Below are positions 32,340 to 42,479 of a stretch of DNA of 64,000 bases, piece after piece (position 1 is the stretch's first letter; every line of letters starts with the position of its first letter). A program made the translations under genes and the position numbers. This stretch comes from Candidatus Azophilus lithoversatilis (lineage in GTDB: Bacteria; Pseudomonadota; Gammaproteobacteria; Pseudomonadales; Azotimanducaceae): assembly GCA_028278675.1 (NCBI GenBank), contig JAQAJJ010000002.1, positions 93,674-157,673 on the forward strand, in the 5' to 3' direction. A model generated the notes under the pieces. It saw nothing but the letters and a program-made list of their open reading frames with translations, made no database searches and was not told the DNA's origin.

Positions 32340-32360
32340 GCCGGGCTGAAAAGCACGTCG

Positions 32361-33230
32361 ATGAAAACCACCACGCGCACGTTGTCGGACATCGTCAACA
32401 CCGTGCTCGCCGTCCCGTGCGTTGGCGTCGCTATATTCGCCACCCTGCTCTCGGGATGCACCCCCGCGCCAGCCGAGCAGGAGCTGCCGCCTTCGCCTGT
32501 GGGCATCTCGGAGGTCTTCGGTTGGCAGATGGTGGACCTCAGCCACGCCTACGGCCGCGACACCCTCTATTGGCCGACGTACACGGAGGGCTTCCGGGTC
32601 GACACACTCGCGGAAGGAGAGACCGCTGGCGGGTATTTCTACGCGGCGAAGGCGTTCTCGACCGCCGAGCACGGCGGAACGCATCTCGATGCGCCCTCCC
32701 ACTTCACCGAGGGCGGTGACGACGCTGCGTCGATCCCGTTGGATCGGTTGGTGCTGCCGGGCATCGTGATCGATGTCAGCGAGGCCGCTGCTGCCGATCC
32801 CGACTACTTGGTGACGGTCGAGGACGTTCAGGCTTGGGAACGGGAGCACGGCCCGGTGCGGGCCGGTTCAGCGGTGCTCATCCGCACCGGCTGGGCCGCT
32901 CGCTGGCCCGATGCGCTCGCCTATCTCGGCGACGACACGGCTGGCGAGAGCCGCAACCTGCACTTCCCGGGAATCGGCGCGTCGGCGACGCGCCTGCTGG
33001 TCGAGGAGCGGCGCGCCGGGCTGCTCGGCATCGACACCGCCAGCATCGACTATGGCCAATCCAGGGACTTCCCTGCCCACCGGATTGGTGCTGCGGCCGG
33101 TGTGCCCAACTTGGAAAACCTCGCGAACCTGTCCGGATTGCCGCCGACCGGGTTTCTGCTCGCCGCGCTGCCGATGAAGATCCGAGGTGGAACCGGCGCG
33201 CCGGTCCGGGTCGTCGCGCTGGTTCCCTGA
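32361..33230 (+). CDS. Cyclase-family (kynurenine formamidase-like) lipoprotein
   Basis: Lipobox FATLLSGC; MVDLSHAYGRDTLYWPTY..STAEHGGTHLDAPSHFTEGGD.. Confidence 0.85.
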   Translation: MKTTTRTLSDIVNTVLAVPCVGVAIFATLLSGCTPAPAEQELPPSPVGISEVFGWQMVDLSHAYGRDTLYWPTYTEGFRVDTLAEGETAGGYFYAAKAFSTAEHGGTHLDAPSHFTEGGDDAASIPLDRLVLPGIVIDVSEAAAADPDYLVTVEDVQAWEREHGPVRAGSAVLIRTGWAARWPDALAYLGDDTAGESRNLHFPGIGASATRLLVEERRAGLLGIDTASIDYGQSRDFPAHRIGAAAGVPNLENLANLSGLPPTGFLLAALPMKIRGGTGAPVRVVALVP

Positions 33231-33389
33231 CCTCGCTCCGGCCGCCGGACCGAAGCTCGTCCGACGACGAAAGGGTTGCGCAACGTCCCGATTTGACGAA
33301 CCGCTCAAGCAGCCACCTTGGTGAAGGACTCGGGTTAAGCGTCAATTCGGAATTGATTTGTCGTGCCCGCCGGTGGCACCATCGGTGTC

Positions 33390-34184
33390 ATGGAAAAGCC
33401 GGACAAACCTCAGTTGCGGGCGGTCGATGAAGCGGATCAACCCGCGGTAGCCACCTCGGACGGGCCCACCAACGCTCGTCGCCGGGGCATCTACCTGCTG
33501 CCCAACATCGTCACCACGGGCGCTCTGTTCTCCGGCTTCTATGCCACCATCGCCGGCATGAATGGCCGCTTCGGCGCCGCGGTGCTGGCGATATTCGCCG
33601 CCATCGCGCTCGATACCGCCGATGGGCGCATCGCCCGGCTGACCCGCACCCAGAGCCACTTCGGGGCGCAGTACGACAGTCTTTCAGACCTTGTGGCCTT
33701 CGGTGTCGCGCCGGCCTTTGTGGCGTTCTCCTGGGGCTTGTCCAGCCTCGGTCAGGTGGGCTGGGTGGTCACCTTCCTCTACATCGCCTGCACCGCCCTG
33801 CGCTTGGCGCGCTTCAACACCCAAAACGACATTGCCAGCTTCACCGGCCTGCCATCACCGGCGGCGGCGGCGGTCATCGCTTGCACCATCTGGGTCTGGG
33901 AGGAGCAGATCACCGGAACGCCGGGCCTGTTCGCCGCATCCGCGGTGGGCTTGGTCACGGCCGTCATCGCCTTGTTGATGGTGTCCAACTTCGCCTACTT
34001 TTCGGCCAAGCAACTCGGCATCAAGGGCCGGGTGCCGTTCGTGGCCCTCGTGCTGGTGGTGCTGTCCTTCGCCGTGCTGCTGGCCGACCCGCCCGGCATT
34101 CTGCTGCTGCTGTCCGTCGGCTACGCCCTCTCGGCCCCGGCCCGGTTCGCTTGGGACTGGCTGCGCCGGCAGAAGCCCGATTGA
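33390..34184 (+). CDS. pssA: CDP-diacylglycerol-serine O-phosphatidyltransferase
   Basis: GIYLLPNIVTTGALFSGFYATIAG..ALDTADGRIARLTRTQSHFGAQYDSLSDLVAFGVAPA. Confidence 0.95.
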   Translation: MEKPDKPQLRAVDEADQPAVATSDGPTNARRRGIYLLPNIVTTGALFSGFYATIAGMNGRFGAAVLAIFAAIALDTADGRIARLTRTQSHFGAQYDSLSDLVAFGVAPAFVAFSWGLSSLGQVGWVVTFLYIACTALRLARFNTQNDIASFTGLPSPAAAAVIACTIWVWEEQITGTPGLFAASAVGLVTAVIALLMVSNFAYFSAKQLGIKGRVPFVALVLVVLSFAVLLADPPGILLLLSVGYALSAPARFAWDWLRRQKPD

Positions 34185-34250
34185 CCGCTGTGTTCATGGG
34201 CACGAAGTCCCGCATGGCCTGTCCGCAAATCCCGATATCAGGAGCCTGCC

Positions 34251-35192
34251 TTGCTTATCAAGCGCCGTGCTGACCCAGCACCTTCCGAAGTCACCTCAGA
34301 ATCTGCATTCCATGCCCGGCGCCGATTCGTCAAGGCGCTCGCCATGGGGGCGGGCGCAAGCCTTGCGCCGCCCAGCCTTTTCGCGAATGCGCCCTACGAA
34401 GGCAAGACCAGCGAGCGGGGCGAGGTGCTGACCCCCGAGGAAATCGTCACCAGCTACAACAACTTCTACGAGTTCGGCACCGATAAGGGCGACCCGGCTC
34501 GATACGCCCATGAAATGACCATCGAGCCCTGGACGGTGGAGGTGCGGGGCAAGGCGGCAAAAACCGGCAAGTTCGCCTTGGAGGAATTGACCAAAGGCTT
34601 GGCCGAGGAAGAGCGCATCTACCGCTTCCGCTGCGTGGAGGCCTGGTCCATGGTGGTGCCTTGGACGGGCATTCCGATGGCTAGGTTCCTAGCCCAGTTC
34701 GAACCCGAGGGCAGCGCCAAGTACGTGCAGTTCACCACCCTGCACCGGCCCAGCGAGATGCGCGGCCAGCGGGCGCTGTTCAGCGGCATCGACTGGCCCT
34801 ATGTGGAAGGTCTGCGCCTCGACGAGGCCTACCACCCGCTAACGCTCATGGTCACGGGCGTCTATGGCAAGCCCCTGCCGAACCAGAACGGTGCCCCGCT
34901 GCGCTTGATGGTGCCTTGGAAGTACGGCTTCAAGTCGGTCAAGTCCATCGTCAAGATCACTTTCACCGAACGACAGCCGCGCAACACTTGGAACATCCTG
35001 GCCCCCCAGGAGTACGGCTTCTACGCCAACGTCAACCCGGAAGTCGATCACCCCCGCTGGAGCCAAGCCACCGAGCGGCGCCTGCCGAGCACCCTCTTCA
35101 ACCCCAACCGCATCCCAACGCTGCCCTTCAACGGCTACGGCGAAGAGGTGGCCGGACTCTATGCGGGGATGGACTTGCGGCGGAACTACTGA
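34251..35192 (+). CDS. msrP: Protein-methionine-sulfoxide reductase catalytic subunit MsrP (YedY)
   Basis: RRRFVKALAMGAG..RFRCVEAWSMVVPWTGIPMARFLAQFEPEGSAKYVQFTTL..APQEYGFYANVNPEVDHPRWSQATERR. Confidence 0.95.
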   Translation: MLIKRRADPAPSEVTSESAFHARRRFVKALAMGAGASLAPPSLFANAPYEGKTSERGEVLTPEEIVTSYNNFYEFGTDKGDPARYAHEMTIEPWTVEVRGKAAKTGKFALEELTKGLAEEERIYRFRCVEAWSMVVPWTGIPMARFLAQFEPEGSAKYVQFTTLHRPSEMRGQRALFSGIDWPYVEGLRLDEAYHPLTLMVTGVYGKPLPNQNGAPLRLMVPWKYGFKSVKSIVKITFTERQPRNTWNILAPQEYGFYANVNPEVDHPRWSQATERRLPSTLFNPNRIPTLPFNGYGEEVAGLYAGMDLRRNY

Positions 35193-35248
35193 CGCGCTTC
35201 GCCTTTGGCGAGGCATCCTCCGTCGCCCTGCGGCTAGCGAGCCGCTGA

Positions 35249-36271
35249 TCAAGTCCCGCTAAGGCGCACAGGGCAGTCCTCGCCCGTCAACAGCCGCCAG
35301 TAGGCGCTGCGCTGTTGGAGTCGCGCGGTCCGGTCCACAACGTAGCGAACGTGCGCCCCGGCCCCGGCGTTCGGATCGAGTTCGATGCCCCACAACGGGT
35401 CGATGGTGTTGGGCACCACGGAGTAGCGGACGTCGATGACCCGGTTGGGCCGGTGCGGGTCAGGGGCGACGTAGTCGCTTGAGAACCAGCGGAACCGCTC
35501 CAGGTCGCGGGCCTGTTGGCTGCCGGGATCAAGCCAGGGCAGGTCGCGGCGCTGGTCGAGCCGCAGGACGCTCGCGCCGGGACAGGCGCTCATTGTCAGG
35601 CCGGTTCGGATGCCATCGACGTGAAAGCGCCCGTCGTGTTCGTAGACCACCTTCCAGACCAGCAGATTGCCAAAGCCCGCCTTCGCGGAGAGGCGCTGCG
35701 GCTCATGGCCGCGCTGTGCCGCCAACCGCATGCCTGCCGCCTCGGCCCGCTGGTGCTGGACGACGCCGAAAGTGAGATAGCCAAGCGCCCAGATCAACCC
35801 GGCCACGGCCAGGGCGCGGCGTCGCCGCACTGTGGCCAGGATCACCAGACTGAGCAGCGGCAACGTGAACAGGGGATCGACTACGGAGACGTTGTTCCAC
35901 GCCACTCGATAGTCGGAAAAGGGCCACAGAAGCTGGGTTCCGTACGACGTGCAGGCGTCCAGCAAGCCGTGGGTGCCGTAGCCGAGCAGGCAGGCCAGAT
36001 AGGCCTCCCGGAAATGCAGCTGCCGTCGCGCAAACCCGTGCAGAGCCAACGCGACGACGGCGGCCCCGATAGGGATGAACACCAAGGCGTGGGTGAATTG
36101 TCGGTGGTATTCGAGAAACAGCAGCGAATCGGTGGATGACTGGATGAACACATCCAGATCCGGTGCCATGCCCGCCAGGCAGCCGAGCAGTGCGGCGGTC
36201 CGGAGCTTCTCGCTGCGCTGAACGACTTGCGGCGCCACCGCGCCGATCGCGCCTTGGCTGATGGGGTCCAT
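35249..36271 (-). CDS. YdjM/YbcI-like metal-dependent hydrolase (inner membrane)
   Basis: MDPISQGAIGAVAPQVVQRSEKLRTAALLGCLAGMAPDLDVFIQSSTDSLLFLEYHRQFTHALVFIPIGA..YGTHGLLDACTSYGT. Confidence 0.88.
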   Translation of the reverse strand: MDPISQGAIGAVAPQVVQRSEKLRTAALLGCLAGMAPDLDVFIQSSTDSLLFLEYHRQFTHALVFIPIGAAVVALALHGFARRQLHFREAYLACLLGYGTHGLLDACTSYGTQLLWPFSDYRVAWNNVSVVDPLFTLPLLSLVILATVRRRRALAVAGLIWALGYLTFGVVQHQRAEAAGMRLAAQRGHEPQRLSAKAGFGNLLVWKVVYEHDGRFHVDGIRTGLTMSACPGASVLRLDQRRDLPWLDPGSQQARDLERFRWFSSDYVAPDPHRPNRVIDVRYSVVPNTIDPLWGIELDPNAGAGAHVRYVVDRTARLQQRSAYWRLLTGEDCPVRLSGT

Positions 36272-36508
36272 AGGGGCGTTGCCTCTGGGTGGCCGGTTTT
36301 CCGATCAAGGCCTCGCTCCCGCTTCGTCAGCCTTTGTTGGAGGCGCACGGGAGCACACATGGGCTTTATCCCGGTCGCCGACGCGATAGTCAACAGTCGC
36401 TGCGGTCCCGAGTCGCGGGCTCCCCGCTACGAGGGCATCCCGCCTTCGTTTCGAATAGTGCGCAAGTCCGTGTGGCAATGGCTTAGCATACGCAGCCCTG
36501 TCCGAAAC

Positions 36509-37330
36509 ATGACGAGACTGGGCGACGACATGGAATTGATCGAAGTTGGCCAAGACGAATGGCATTTTTCCGACTCCTCACTCACCTCCGAGATCATGGA
36601 TGAATTCCACGATGCGTTGGATTTGCGCGAGGAGGGTCGTGATCATGAGGCCGAGTCGTTGATCAGCTCGGTCTTGACCGCTTGCCCCAACCACATCGAT
36701 GCGCTGCACCACTTGGGGCTCTGGCTCGCGGAGGAAGGCGATGCTCTGCAGAGCTACGCCCTGTGCTTGGCGGCGGTGGGCGCCGGGCTGCACGCCGTGC
36801 CACCACGCTTCAGTTGGGCCACCAGCAAGCTCCCTTGGCCAGATTTGGACAACCGGCCGTTTCTTCGGGCATACCACTGCTTGGGGATTTGGCGGATGGA
36901 CCAACGCCTGTGGGATCAGGCCATAGAGATTTTCTCCCGGCTTTTGCGGGTCAACCCGAATGACAATCAAGGCGCGAGGTATCTATTGCCCCAGTGCTGG
37001 TTTGAGAAGGGCGATTCAGCGGCAGTGATAGAACTCTGCCGAAAGTTTCCTGAGGATCCGGGGCCGGACTTGCGCTATTCGAACGCTTTGGCGCTGGTTC
37101 TCTCGGGCCAGGAAGCAAAGGCGCGGGAATCGCTGGCTCAGTGTGTTCAGCGCCGCCCTTTGGTGGCGGAGGAACTGCTGAGGTCCAGTCACCCCGAGCC
37201 GGATCGCAAGCATCCCGGCATGATCACGCTGGGTGGCGCCGATGAGGCATGGGAGTACTGGCGCAACTGGGGCCCCTATTGGGAACGATCTGAGAAAGCG
37301 ATGGATTTGCTTCGAGAGGCCAGCGGTTAG
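36509..37330 (+). CDS. TPR-like protein of unknown function
   Basis: Helical repeats: LIEVGQDEWHFSDSS..ALDLREEGRDHEAESLISSVLTACPNHIDALHHLGLWLAEEGD..; start uncertain (36509 or 36530). Confidence 0.65.
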   Translation: MTRLGDDMELIEVGQDEWHFSDSSLTSEIMDEFHDALDLREEGRDHEAESLISSVLTACPNHIDALHHLGLWLAEEGDALQSYALCLAAVGAGLHAVPPRFSWATSKLPWPDLDNRPFLRAYHCLGIWRMDQRLWDQAIEIFSRLLRVNPNDNQGARYLLPQCWFEKGDSAAVIELCRKFPEDPGPDLRYSNALALVLSGQEAKARESLAQCVQRRPLVAEELLRSSHPEPDRKHPGMITLGGADEAWEYWRNWGPYWERSEKAMDLLREASG

Positions 37331-37335
37331 TCGCG

Positions 37336-37440
37336 AGCCTTCAGCTTGCCCCAGAACGGCGCGCCGCCGACGCCAAAGGGATGACCGGCCAGCCGCTGGG
37401 CTGTCTCCATTTGTTCCATGCGAGGGCAAGGTGCCCTCGC
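37336..37440 (+). repeat. Dispersed intergenic repeat, copy 1 (ends in 9-bp-stem hairpin)
   Basis: CTTGCCCCAGAACGGCGCGCCG..CCAGCCGCTGGGCTGTCTCCATTTGTTCCATGCGAGGGCAAGGTGCCCTCGC; matches 63929-64000 (+) and 59432-59520 (-). Confidence 0.85.
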
Positions 37441-37531
37441 GCCAATTCAACTCCAAGCGGCCCATTCCATTGGACTTAGCGGCCGAATTTGCTGAAATGC
37501 CCAACCCAGTTTCCGCCGCCAGGAATTCGAC

Positions 37532-38791
37532 ATGACCCAAGCCAACGCCTTCTACGCCCAGTCGGGGGGCGTCACCGCCGTCATCAACGCCACGGCCTGC
37601 GGCCTTATCGAGACCGCCCGGCGGGAGAGCGCCCGCATGGGCACGGTCTTCGCGGGGCGCAACGGCATTCTCGGCGCGCTCAACGAGGAGCTGATCGACA
37701 CCAGCCTGGAGTCCGACACCGCCATTGCGGCGTTGCGGCACACGCCGGGCGGCGCCTTCGGCTCCTGCCGCTACAAGCTGCGCTCCATCGAGGAGAGCGA
37801 GCGGCAGTATCGGCGCCTGATCGATGTGTTCGCCGCCCACGACATTCGCTACTTCTTTTACAACGGCGGCGGCGATTCCCAGGACACGGCGCACAAGGTG
37901 TCGCTCATTGGCGAACGGCTCGGCTATCCCATCACCGCCATCGGCATCCCGAAGACGGTGGACAACGACCTGCCCTTCACCGATTCCTGTCCCGGCTTCG
38001 GCTCGGTGGCCAAGTACGTGGCCATCTCCACCCGGGAGGCGGCCTTGGACGTGGCCTCGATGAGCGAGACCTCGACCAAGGTCTTCGTTTTGGAAGTCAT
38101 GGGCCGACACGCGGGCTGGATTGCCGCGGCCTCGGGCCTTGCCCAGGAGAAGCGGGGCGATGCGCCGCACATCATCCTGCTGCCGGAAGTGCCGTTCGAT
38201 GAGGAGCGCTTCCTTCGGCGGGTGCGGGAAGTGGTGGAGCGGCGGGGCTACTGCGTGATCGTCGCCTCGGAAGGCGCCCGTTACGCCAGCGGCGAATTCG
38301 TGGCTGACGCCGGTGGCAAGGACGCCTTCGGCCACACTCAGCTCGGTGGCGTGGCCCCGGTCATCGCGGATAGGGTGCGCGCCCGGTGGGGCTACAAATA
38401 CCATTGGGCGGTGGCCGACTATCTGCAGCGCTCCGCTCGCCACATCGCCTCCGCCGTGGATGTCGAACAGGCTTACGCCTTGGGCCAGGCGGCGGTCGAA
38501 TTCGCCTTGGCGGGCAGGAACGCCGTGATGCCCACCATCAAGCGGCTGAGCGATGCCCCCTACCGTTGGACCATCGGCGAAGCGCCGCTGGCCCGGGTCG
38601 CCAACGTGGAGCGCAAGATGCCCAAGAGCCACATCAGCGCCGACGGCTTCGGCATCACCGCCAAGGCCCGGCGCTACTTGGCGCCGCTCATCGAAGGCGA
38701 AGCGCCGCCGCCCTACCGCAACGGGCTGCCGGACTATGTGCGGCTCGACAACCGGCTGACCGCAAAGAAGCTGGCCGCCTTCGAAATCTGA
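37532..38791 (+). CDS. 6-phosphofructokinase, PPi-dependent type
   Basis: YAQSGGVTAVINATACGLIETARR..YNGGGDSQDTAHKVS..GIPKTVDNDLPFTDSCPGFGSVAKY..LEVMGRHAGWIAAASGLA. Confidence 0.92.
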   Translation: MTQANAFYAQSGGVTAVINATACGLIETARRESARMGTVFAGRNGILGALNEELIDTSLESDTAIAALRHTPGGAFGSCRYKLRSIEESERQYRRLIDVFAAHDIRYFFYNGGGDSQDTAHKVSLIGERLGYPITAIGIPKTVDNDLPFTDSCPGFGSVAKYVAISTREAALDVASMSETSTKVFVLEVMGRHAGWIAAASGLAQEKRGDAPHIILLPEVPFDEERFLRRVREVVERRGYCVIVASEGARYASGEFVADAGGKDAFGHTQLGGVAPVIADRVRARWGYKYHWAVADYLQRSARHIASAVDVEQAYALGQAAVEFALAGRNAVMPTIKRLSDAPYRWTIGEAPLARVANVERKMPKSHISADGFGITAKARRYLAPLIEGEAPPPYRNGLPDYVRLDNRLTAKKLAAFEI

Positions 38792-38822
38792 CGGCTTGGC
38801 CGGTCCTTGGCGGGTCGGCCCT

Positions 38823-38856
38823 AAACCAGCAACGGGCCCGTTAAACCAGCAACGGG
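38823..38856. repeat. Spaced direct repeat (AAACCAGCAACGGG x2) at the 3' end of hppA
   Basis: Duplicates the last codons + stop of hppA with ~20-bp period. Confidence 0.9.
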
Positions 38857-40871
38857 GCAATCACCAGCGAGACGATCGCCATCACGTTGATGAGGATGTT
38901 CATGCTCGGCCCGGAGGTGTCCTTGAACGGGTCGCCCACTGTATCGCCGACCACCGTGGCGGCGTGAACGTCGGAGCCCTTACCGCCGAGGTTGCCCTTC
39001 TCGACGTACTTCTTGGCGTTGTCCCAAGCACCGCCGGCGTTGGCCATGGTCAGTGCCAGCAGCACGCAGCCGAGCAGGCCGCCGCCCAAGGCGCCGCCCA
39101 AGGCTTCCGGCCCGATGCCGAAGCCAACCACCGGCGGCACCGCCACGGCAATGGCGCCGGGCAGCAGCATGCGCTTCAAGGCCGCTGAGGTGGCAATGTC
39201 CACGCACTTTTCATTGTCCGGCTCCGCCTTGCCCTCCAGGAGACCGGGGATCTCGCGGAACTGGCGGCGAATCTCCTGGATCATTTCCATGGCCGCATCG
39301 CCCACCGCGGTCATGGTGATGCTGGCGATGAGGAACGGCGTCAGGCCACCGATGAACAGGCCCACCAGCACGTCCGGGTCGCCGAGATGCAGCACGAACT
39401 CGCCGCCGGTGGCGAACTGGATGGTCTCCACGTAGGCGGCGATGATGGCCAGCGCCGCCAGCGCTGCGGCACCGATGGCGAAGCCCTTGCCCATGGCCGC
39501 GGTGGTGTTGCCGAGCTCGTCGAGCGAGTCGGTGATCTTGCGGGTCTCCTCGCCGAGGCCGCCCATCTCGGCGATGCCGCCGGCGTTGTCGGCAACCGGT
39601 CCGTAGGCGTCCACCGCCATGGTCATGCCCACCGTCGCCAGCAGCCCCACGGCGGCAATGCCGACGCCGTACAGCCCGGCAAGTGTTGTGGAGACGAAGA
39701 TGATGGCGCAGATCGTGAGCAGTGGAATCACCACCGATTGCATGCCCACCGCCAGCCCGGTGATCATCACCGTGGCGGAGCCGGTCTCGCCGGCTTTGGC
39801 GATGCGAATCACTGGCTTGGATGAGGTGTAGTACTCGGTCACGAGGCCGATAACGATGCCGCCGATGGAGCCGAATACCAGCGACCACCAGATGTTGCTC
39901 GACAGGCCGGTCTCCTGAACCACGAAATAGGAGGCGGCGATGAACAAAGCGGGCGTCGCCATCATGCCGATGCGCAGCGCCAGCGCCGGTGCGGAACTCG
40001 ACCGGGAACGGACAATGGCGATGCCGATGATCGAGCAGATCAGGCCGGTGGAGGCCATCGCCAAGGGCAGGAACATCAGCGCCGCCCGACCCTCTTCGCC
40101 CATGCCCGGCGCCAAGTGATTCAAGGCGGCCAGGGAGAGCGTGGAGGCGATGGCAATGGTGGCGATCATGGAGCCGCAGTAGGACTCGAAGATGTCCGAG
40201 CCCATGCCGGCCACGTCGCCCACGTTGTCGCCCACGTTGTCGGCGATCACGCCGGGATTGCGCGGATCGTCCTCGGGAATGCCGGCCTCGATCTTGCCGA
40301 CCAGATCAGCGCCCACATCGGCGCTCTTGGTGTAGATGCCGCCGCCGACCCGTGAGAACAGGGCCACCGTGGAGGCGCCCATGCCGAAGCCGTGGATGTG
40401 GTGCGCGGTGTGCGGGTCGCCGCCGAAGAAGTAGTACACGAGCCCCAAGCCCATCAGGCCCAGCGAAGCCACCGCCAAGCCCATGATGGAGCCGCCGAAG
40501 AAGGCCACCGACAGCGCCGCCGCCGGGCCGTCCGTATGCGCCGCCGTGGTGGTGCGCACGTTGGCCTTGGTGGCCGCGTACATGCCGATCCAGCCCGCCC
40601 CCGCCGACGACAGGGCGCCGGCGATGAACGCCCAGACCGTCTCCACGCCGAGCCCGGAGAAGAACAGCAGCACCAGCAGCGCCACGGCGAACAGGGCCAG
40701 CATGCTGTACTCCCGGCGCATGAACACCATGGCCCCGGAGTGAATGGCGTCGGCAATCTTCTTGATGGCCTCGTCGCCTTCATCGTAGCGCTTGACCAAC
40801 GCATAGATGATGAATGCGGCGATCAGCCCAACCACCCCCAAAAGCGGGGGCACTAGGGTAAGTTCAGTCAT
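38841..40871 (-). CDS. hppA: Membrane-bound ion-translocating pyrophosphatase, K+-dependent type by motif
   Basis: 676 aa; [68 protein letters not shown]. Confidence 0.97.
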   Translation of the reverse strand: MTELTLVPPLLGVVGLIAAFIIYALVKRYDEGDEAIKKIADAIHSGAMVFMRREYSMLALFAVALLVLLFFSGLGVETVWAFIAGALSSAGAGWIGMYAATKANVRTTTAAHTDGPAAALSVAFFGGSIMGLAVASLGLMGLGLVYYFFGGDPHTAHHIHGFGMGASTVALFSRVGGGIYTKSADVGADLVGKIEAGIPEDDPRNPGVIADNVGDNVGDVAGMGSDIFESYCGSMIATIAIASTLSLAALNHLAPGMGEEGRAALMFLPLAMASTGLICSIIGIAIVRSRSSSAPALALRIGMMATPALFIAASYFVVQETGLSSNIWWSLVFGSIGGIVIGLVTEYYTSSKPVIRIAKAGETGSATVMITGLAVGMQSVVIPLLTICAIIFVSTTLAGLYGVGIAAVGLLATVGMTMAVDAYGPVADNAGGIAEMGGLGEETRKITDSLDELGNTTAAMGKGFAIGAAALAALAIIAAYVETIQFATGGEFVLHLGDPDVLVGLFIGGLTPFLIASITMTAVGDAAMEMIQEIRRQFREIPGLLEGKAEPDNEKCVDIATSAALKRMLLPGAIAVAVPPVVGFGIGPEALGGALGGGLLGCVLLALTMANAGGAWDNAKKYVEKGNLGGKGSDVHAATVVGDTVGDPFKDTSGPSMNILINVMAIVSLVIAPLLV

Positions 40872-41137
40872 TGGCTGTCCTGTCGTCTGTGGTCTTCGGG
40901 GGTTTGTTCAATGCGCCGCTGGTGCGGGCGGCGCGTATGATAGCAGCGTCTGCGCAAAAGGCACCTGCCGACCTTGAAGCCGAGCGCCGAATCGTCGTTG
41001 CGGCGGCACTCGGGCGTTTCCCCAGCCCAGTGCCGTGGAGACGGTGCCTCTCAATCGACTCATGGCGCAGTTGAGGGCGAAAGGGCAGTGATTCGGCTTG
41101 AGCTGAATCGCTTCCGAATTGGCAGCCTCGGTGAGGG

Positions 41138-42427
41138 TTACAGCCGGTCCTTGAGCTTGTAGTAGAGCATCCCCAAGGCGATCAACTGGTTGCCCAGCCA
41201 ACGGGAACCCGGCAGGCGCAGGTGCTTCATGCTGGCGAAGAGATCGAACTTTTCCAGGGTGCCGCCGACCGCGTCGGCAACGATCTCGCCCATGACGTGG
41301 GTCGAGTTCACGCCATGGCCCGAGTAGCCTTGGCTGTAGTAAACGTTGCCATTGATGCGGCCCACCACCGGGATGCGGTTCGGCACGATGCCGATCATGC
41401 CGCCCCACTGGAAGTCGATGCGCACGCCTTGAAGCTCTGGATACACCTTGAGCATGCGCGGCGCGATGTACGCCTTGATATCGGCCGGGTCGCGGCCCGA
41501 ATAGTTGCAGGCGCCGCCGTATAGCAGGCGCTTGTCCGCGGAAAGCCGGTGGTAGTCGACGACGTCGTTCAAGTCGCAAACGGCCACGTCCGCCGGATTG
41601 ATGCGCTCGACCACTTTCTCGTCAAGCGGCTCGGTGCCAATGATGTAACTGCCCGCGGGGAATATCAGCCCCGAGAGGTGTTTGCGCTCCAACCGGCTGT
41701 AGGCGTTGCCGGCCAGCACCACCGCATCGGCCTGCACGGACCCCGCTTCCGTAATCACGCGTGGCCGAGGGCCGTGTTCAATGTCCACGACCGGCGACTG
41801 CTCGAAGATCCGGGCGCCGAGGCCAGCCGCCGCCCGCGCCTCGCCAATGCAGAGATTCAGCGGATGGAGGTGGCCATCGCGATAGCAGGCAAAGGCGCCC
41901 AGGTAGGCATCCGTGCCCAGCATCTCGCGGGTCTTGTGCCGGTCCCACACCTCGTAGCGATAGGGGAAGTTGCGGCGGGCGCGGTTCTCGGCGTACTCCT
42001 CGATTTCAGCGACCTGCCTGGCCTTGAGCGCCACATTGACGAAACCGGGCTTCAGGTCGCAGTCGATGGCGTACTTCTCGACTCGCTCGTAGATGATCTC
42101 GTGGCCCCGCCAGCCGAGATCCCACATGATGTCGTCGGTGCCCGGGCGGTGTTTCCTGACGATCTTTTCGTGTCCGTTCATGCCGTTGATGAGTTGCCCG
42201 CCGTTGCGGCCCGACGCCCCCCAACCGACCCGGTTGGCTTCGACCAGCGCCACGGAATATCCCCGTTCCGCCAGCGTCAACGTGGTTGCGATTCCGGTGA
42301 AGCCAGCCCCGACGACGCAGACGTCGGCGCTGACGTTGCCCTGAAGCGCCGCATAGCCGGTCACTTCATTCACCGTCGCGGCGTAGTAGGAGCCGGTGTG
42401 TTCCTGCTTGCGGTGTTTCGCTTCCAT
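41138..42427 (-). CDS. FAD-dependent oxidoreductase (gamma-glutamylputrescine oxidase-like, DAO family)
   Basis: HTGSYYAATVNEVTGYAALQGNVSADVCVVGAGFTGIATTLTLAERGYSVALVEANRVGWGASGRNGGQLINGMNG. Confidence 0.9.
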   Translation of the reverse strand: MEAKHRKQEHTGSYYAATVNEVTGYAALQGNVSADVCVVGAGFTGIATTLTLAERGYSVALVEANRVGWGASGRNGGQLINGMNGHEKIVRKHRPGTDDIMWDLGWRGHEIIYERVEKYAIDCDLKPGFVNVALKARQVAEIEEYAENRARRNFPYRYEVWDRHKTREMLGTDAYLGAFACYRDGHLHPLNLCIGEARAAAGLGARIFEQSPVVDIEHGPRPRVITEAGSVQADAVVLAGNAYSRLERKHLSGLIFPAGSYIIGTEPLDEKVVERINPADVAVCDLNDVVDYHRLSADKRLLYGGACNYSGRDPADIKAYIAPRMLKVYPELQGVRIDFQWGGMIGIVPNRIPVVGRINGNVYYSQGYSGHGVNSTHVMGEIVADAVGGTLEKFDLFASMKHLRLPGSRWLGNQLIALGMLYYKLKDRL

Positions 42428-42479
42428 GGTTTGGACTGGCGCCCGGTCAGCAAGCGCCTGCGCGGAGCTTGCGCATCAG

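Noticed and set aside
40201-40260. Repeated ACGTCGCCCACGTTGTCGCCCACGTTGTC
   Set aside because: Encodes the conserved [12 protein letters not shown] motif of membrane pyrophosphatases.
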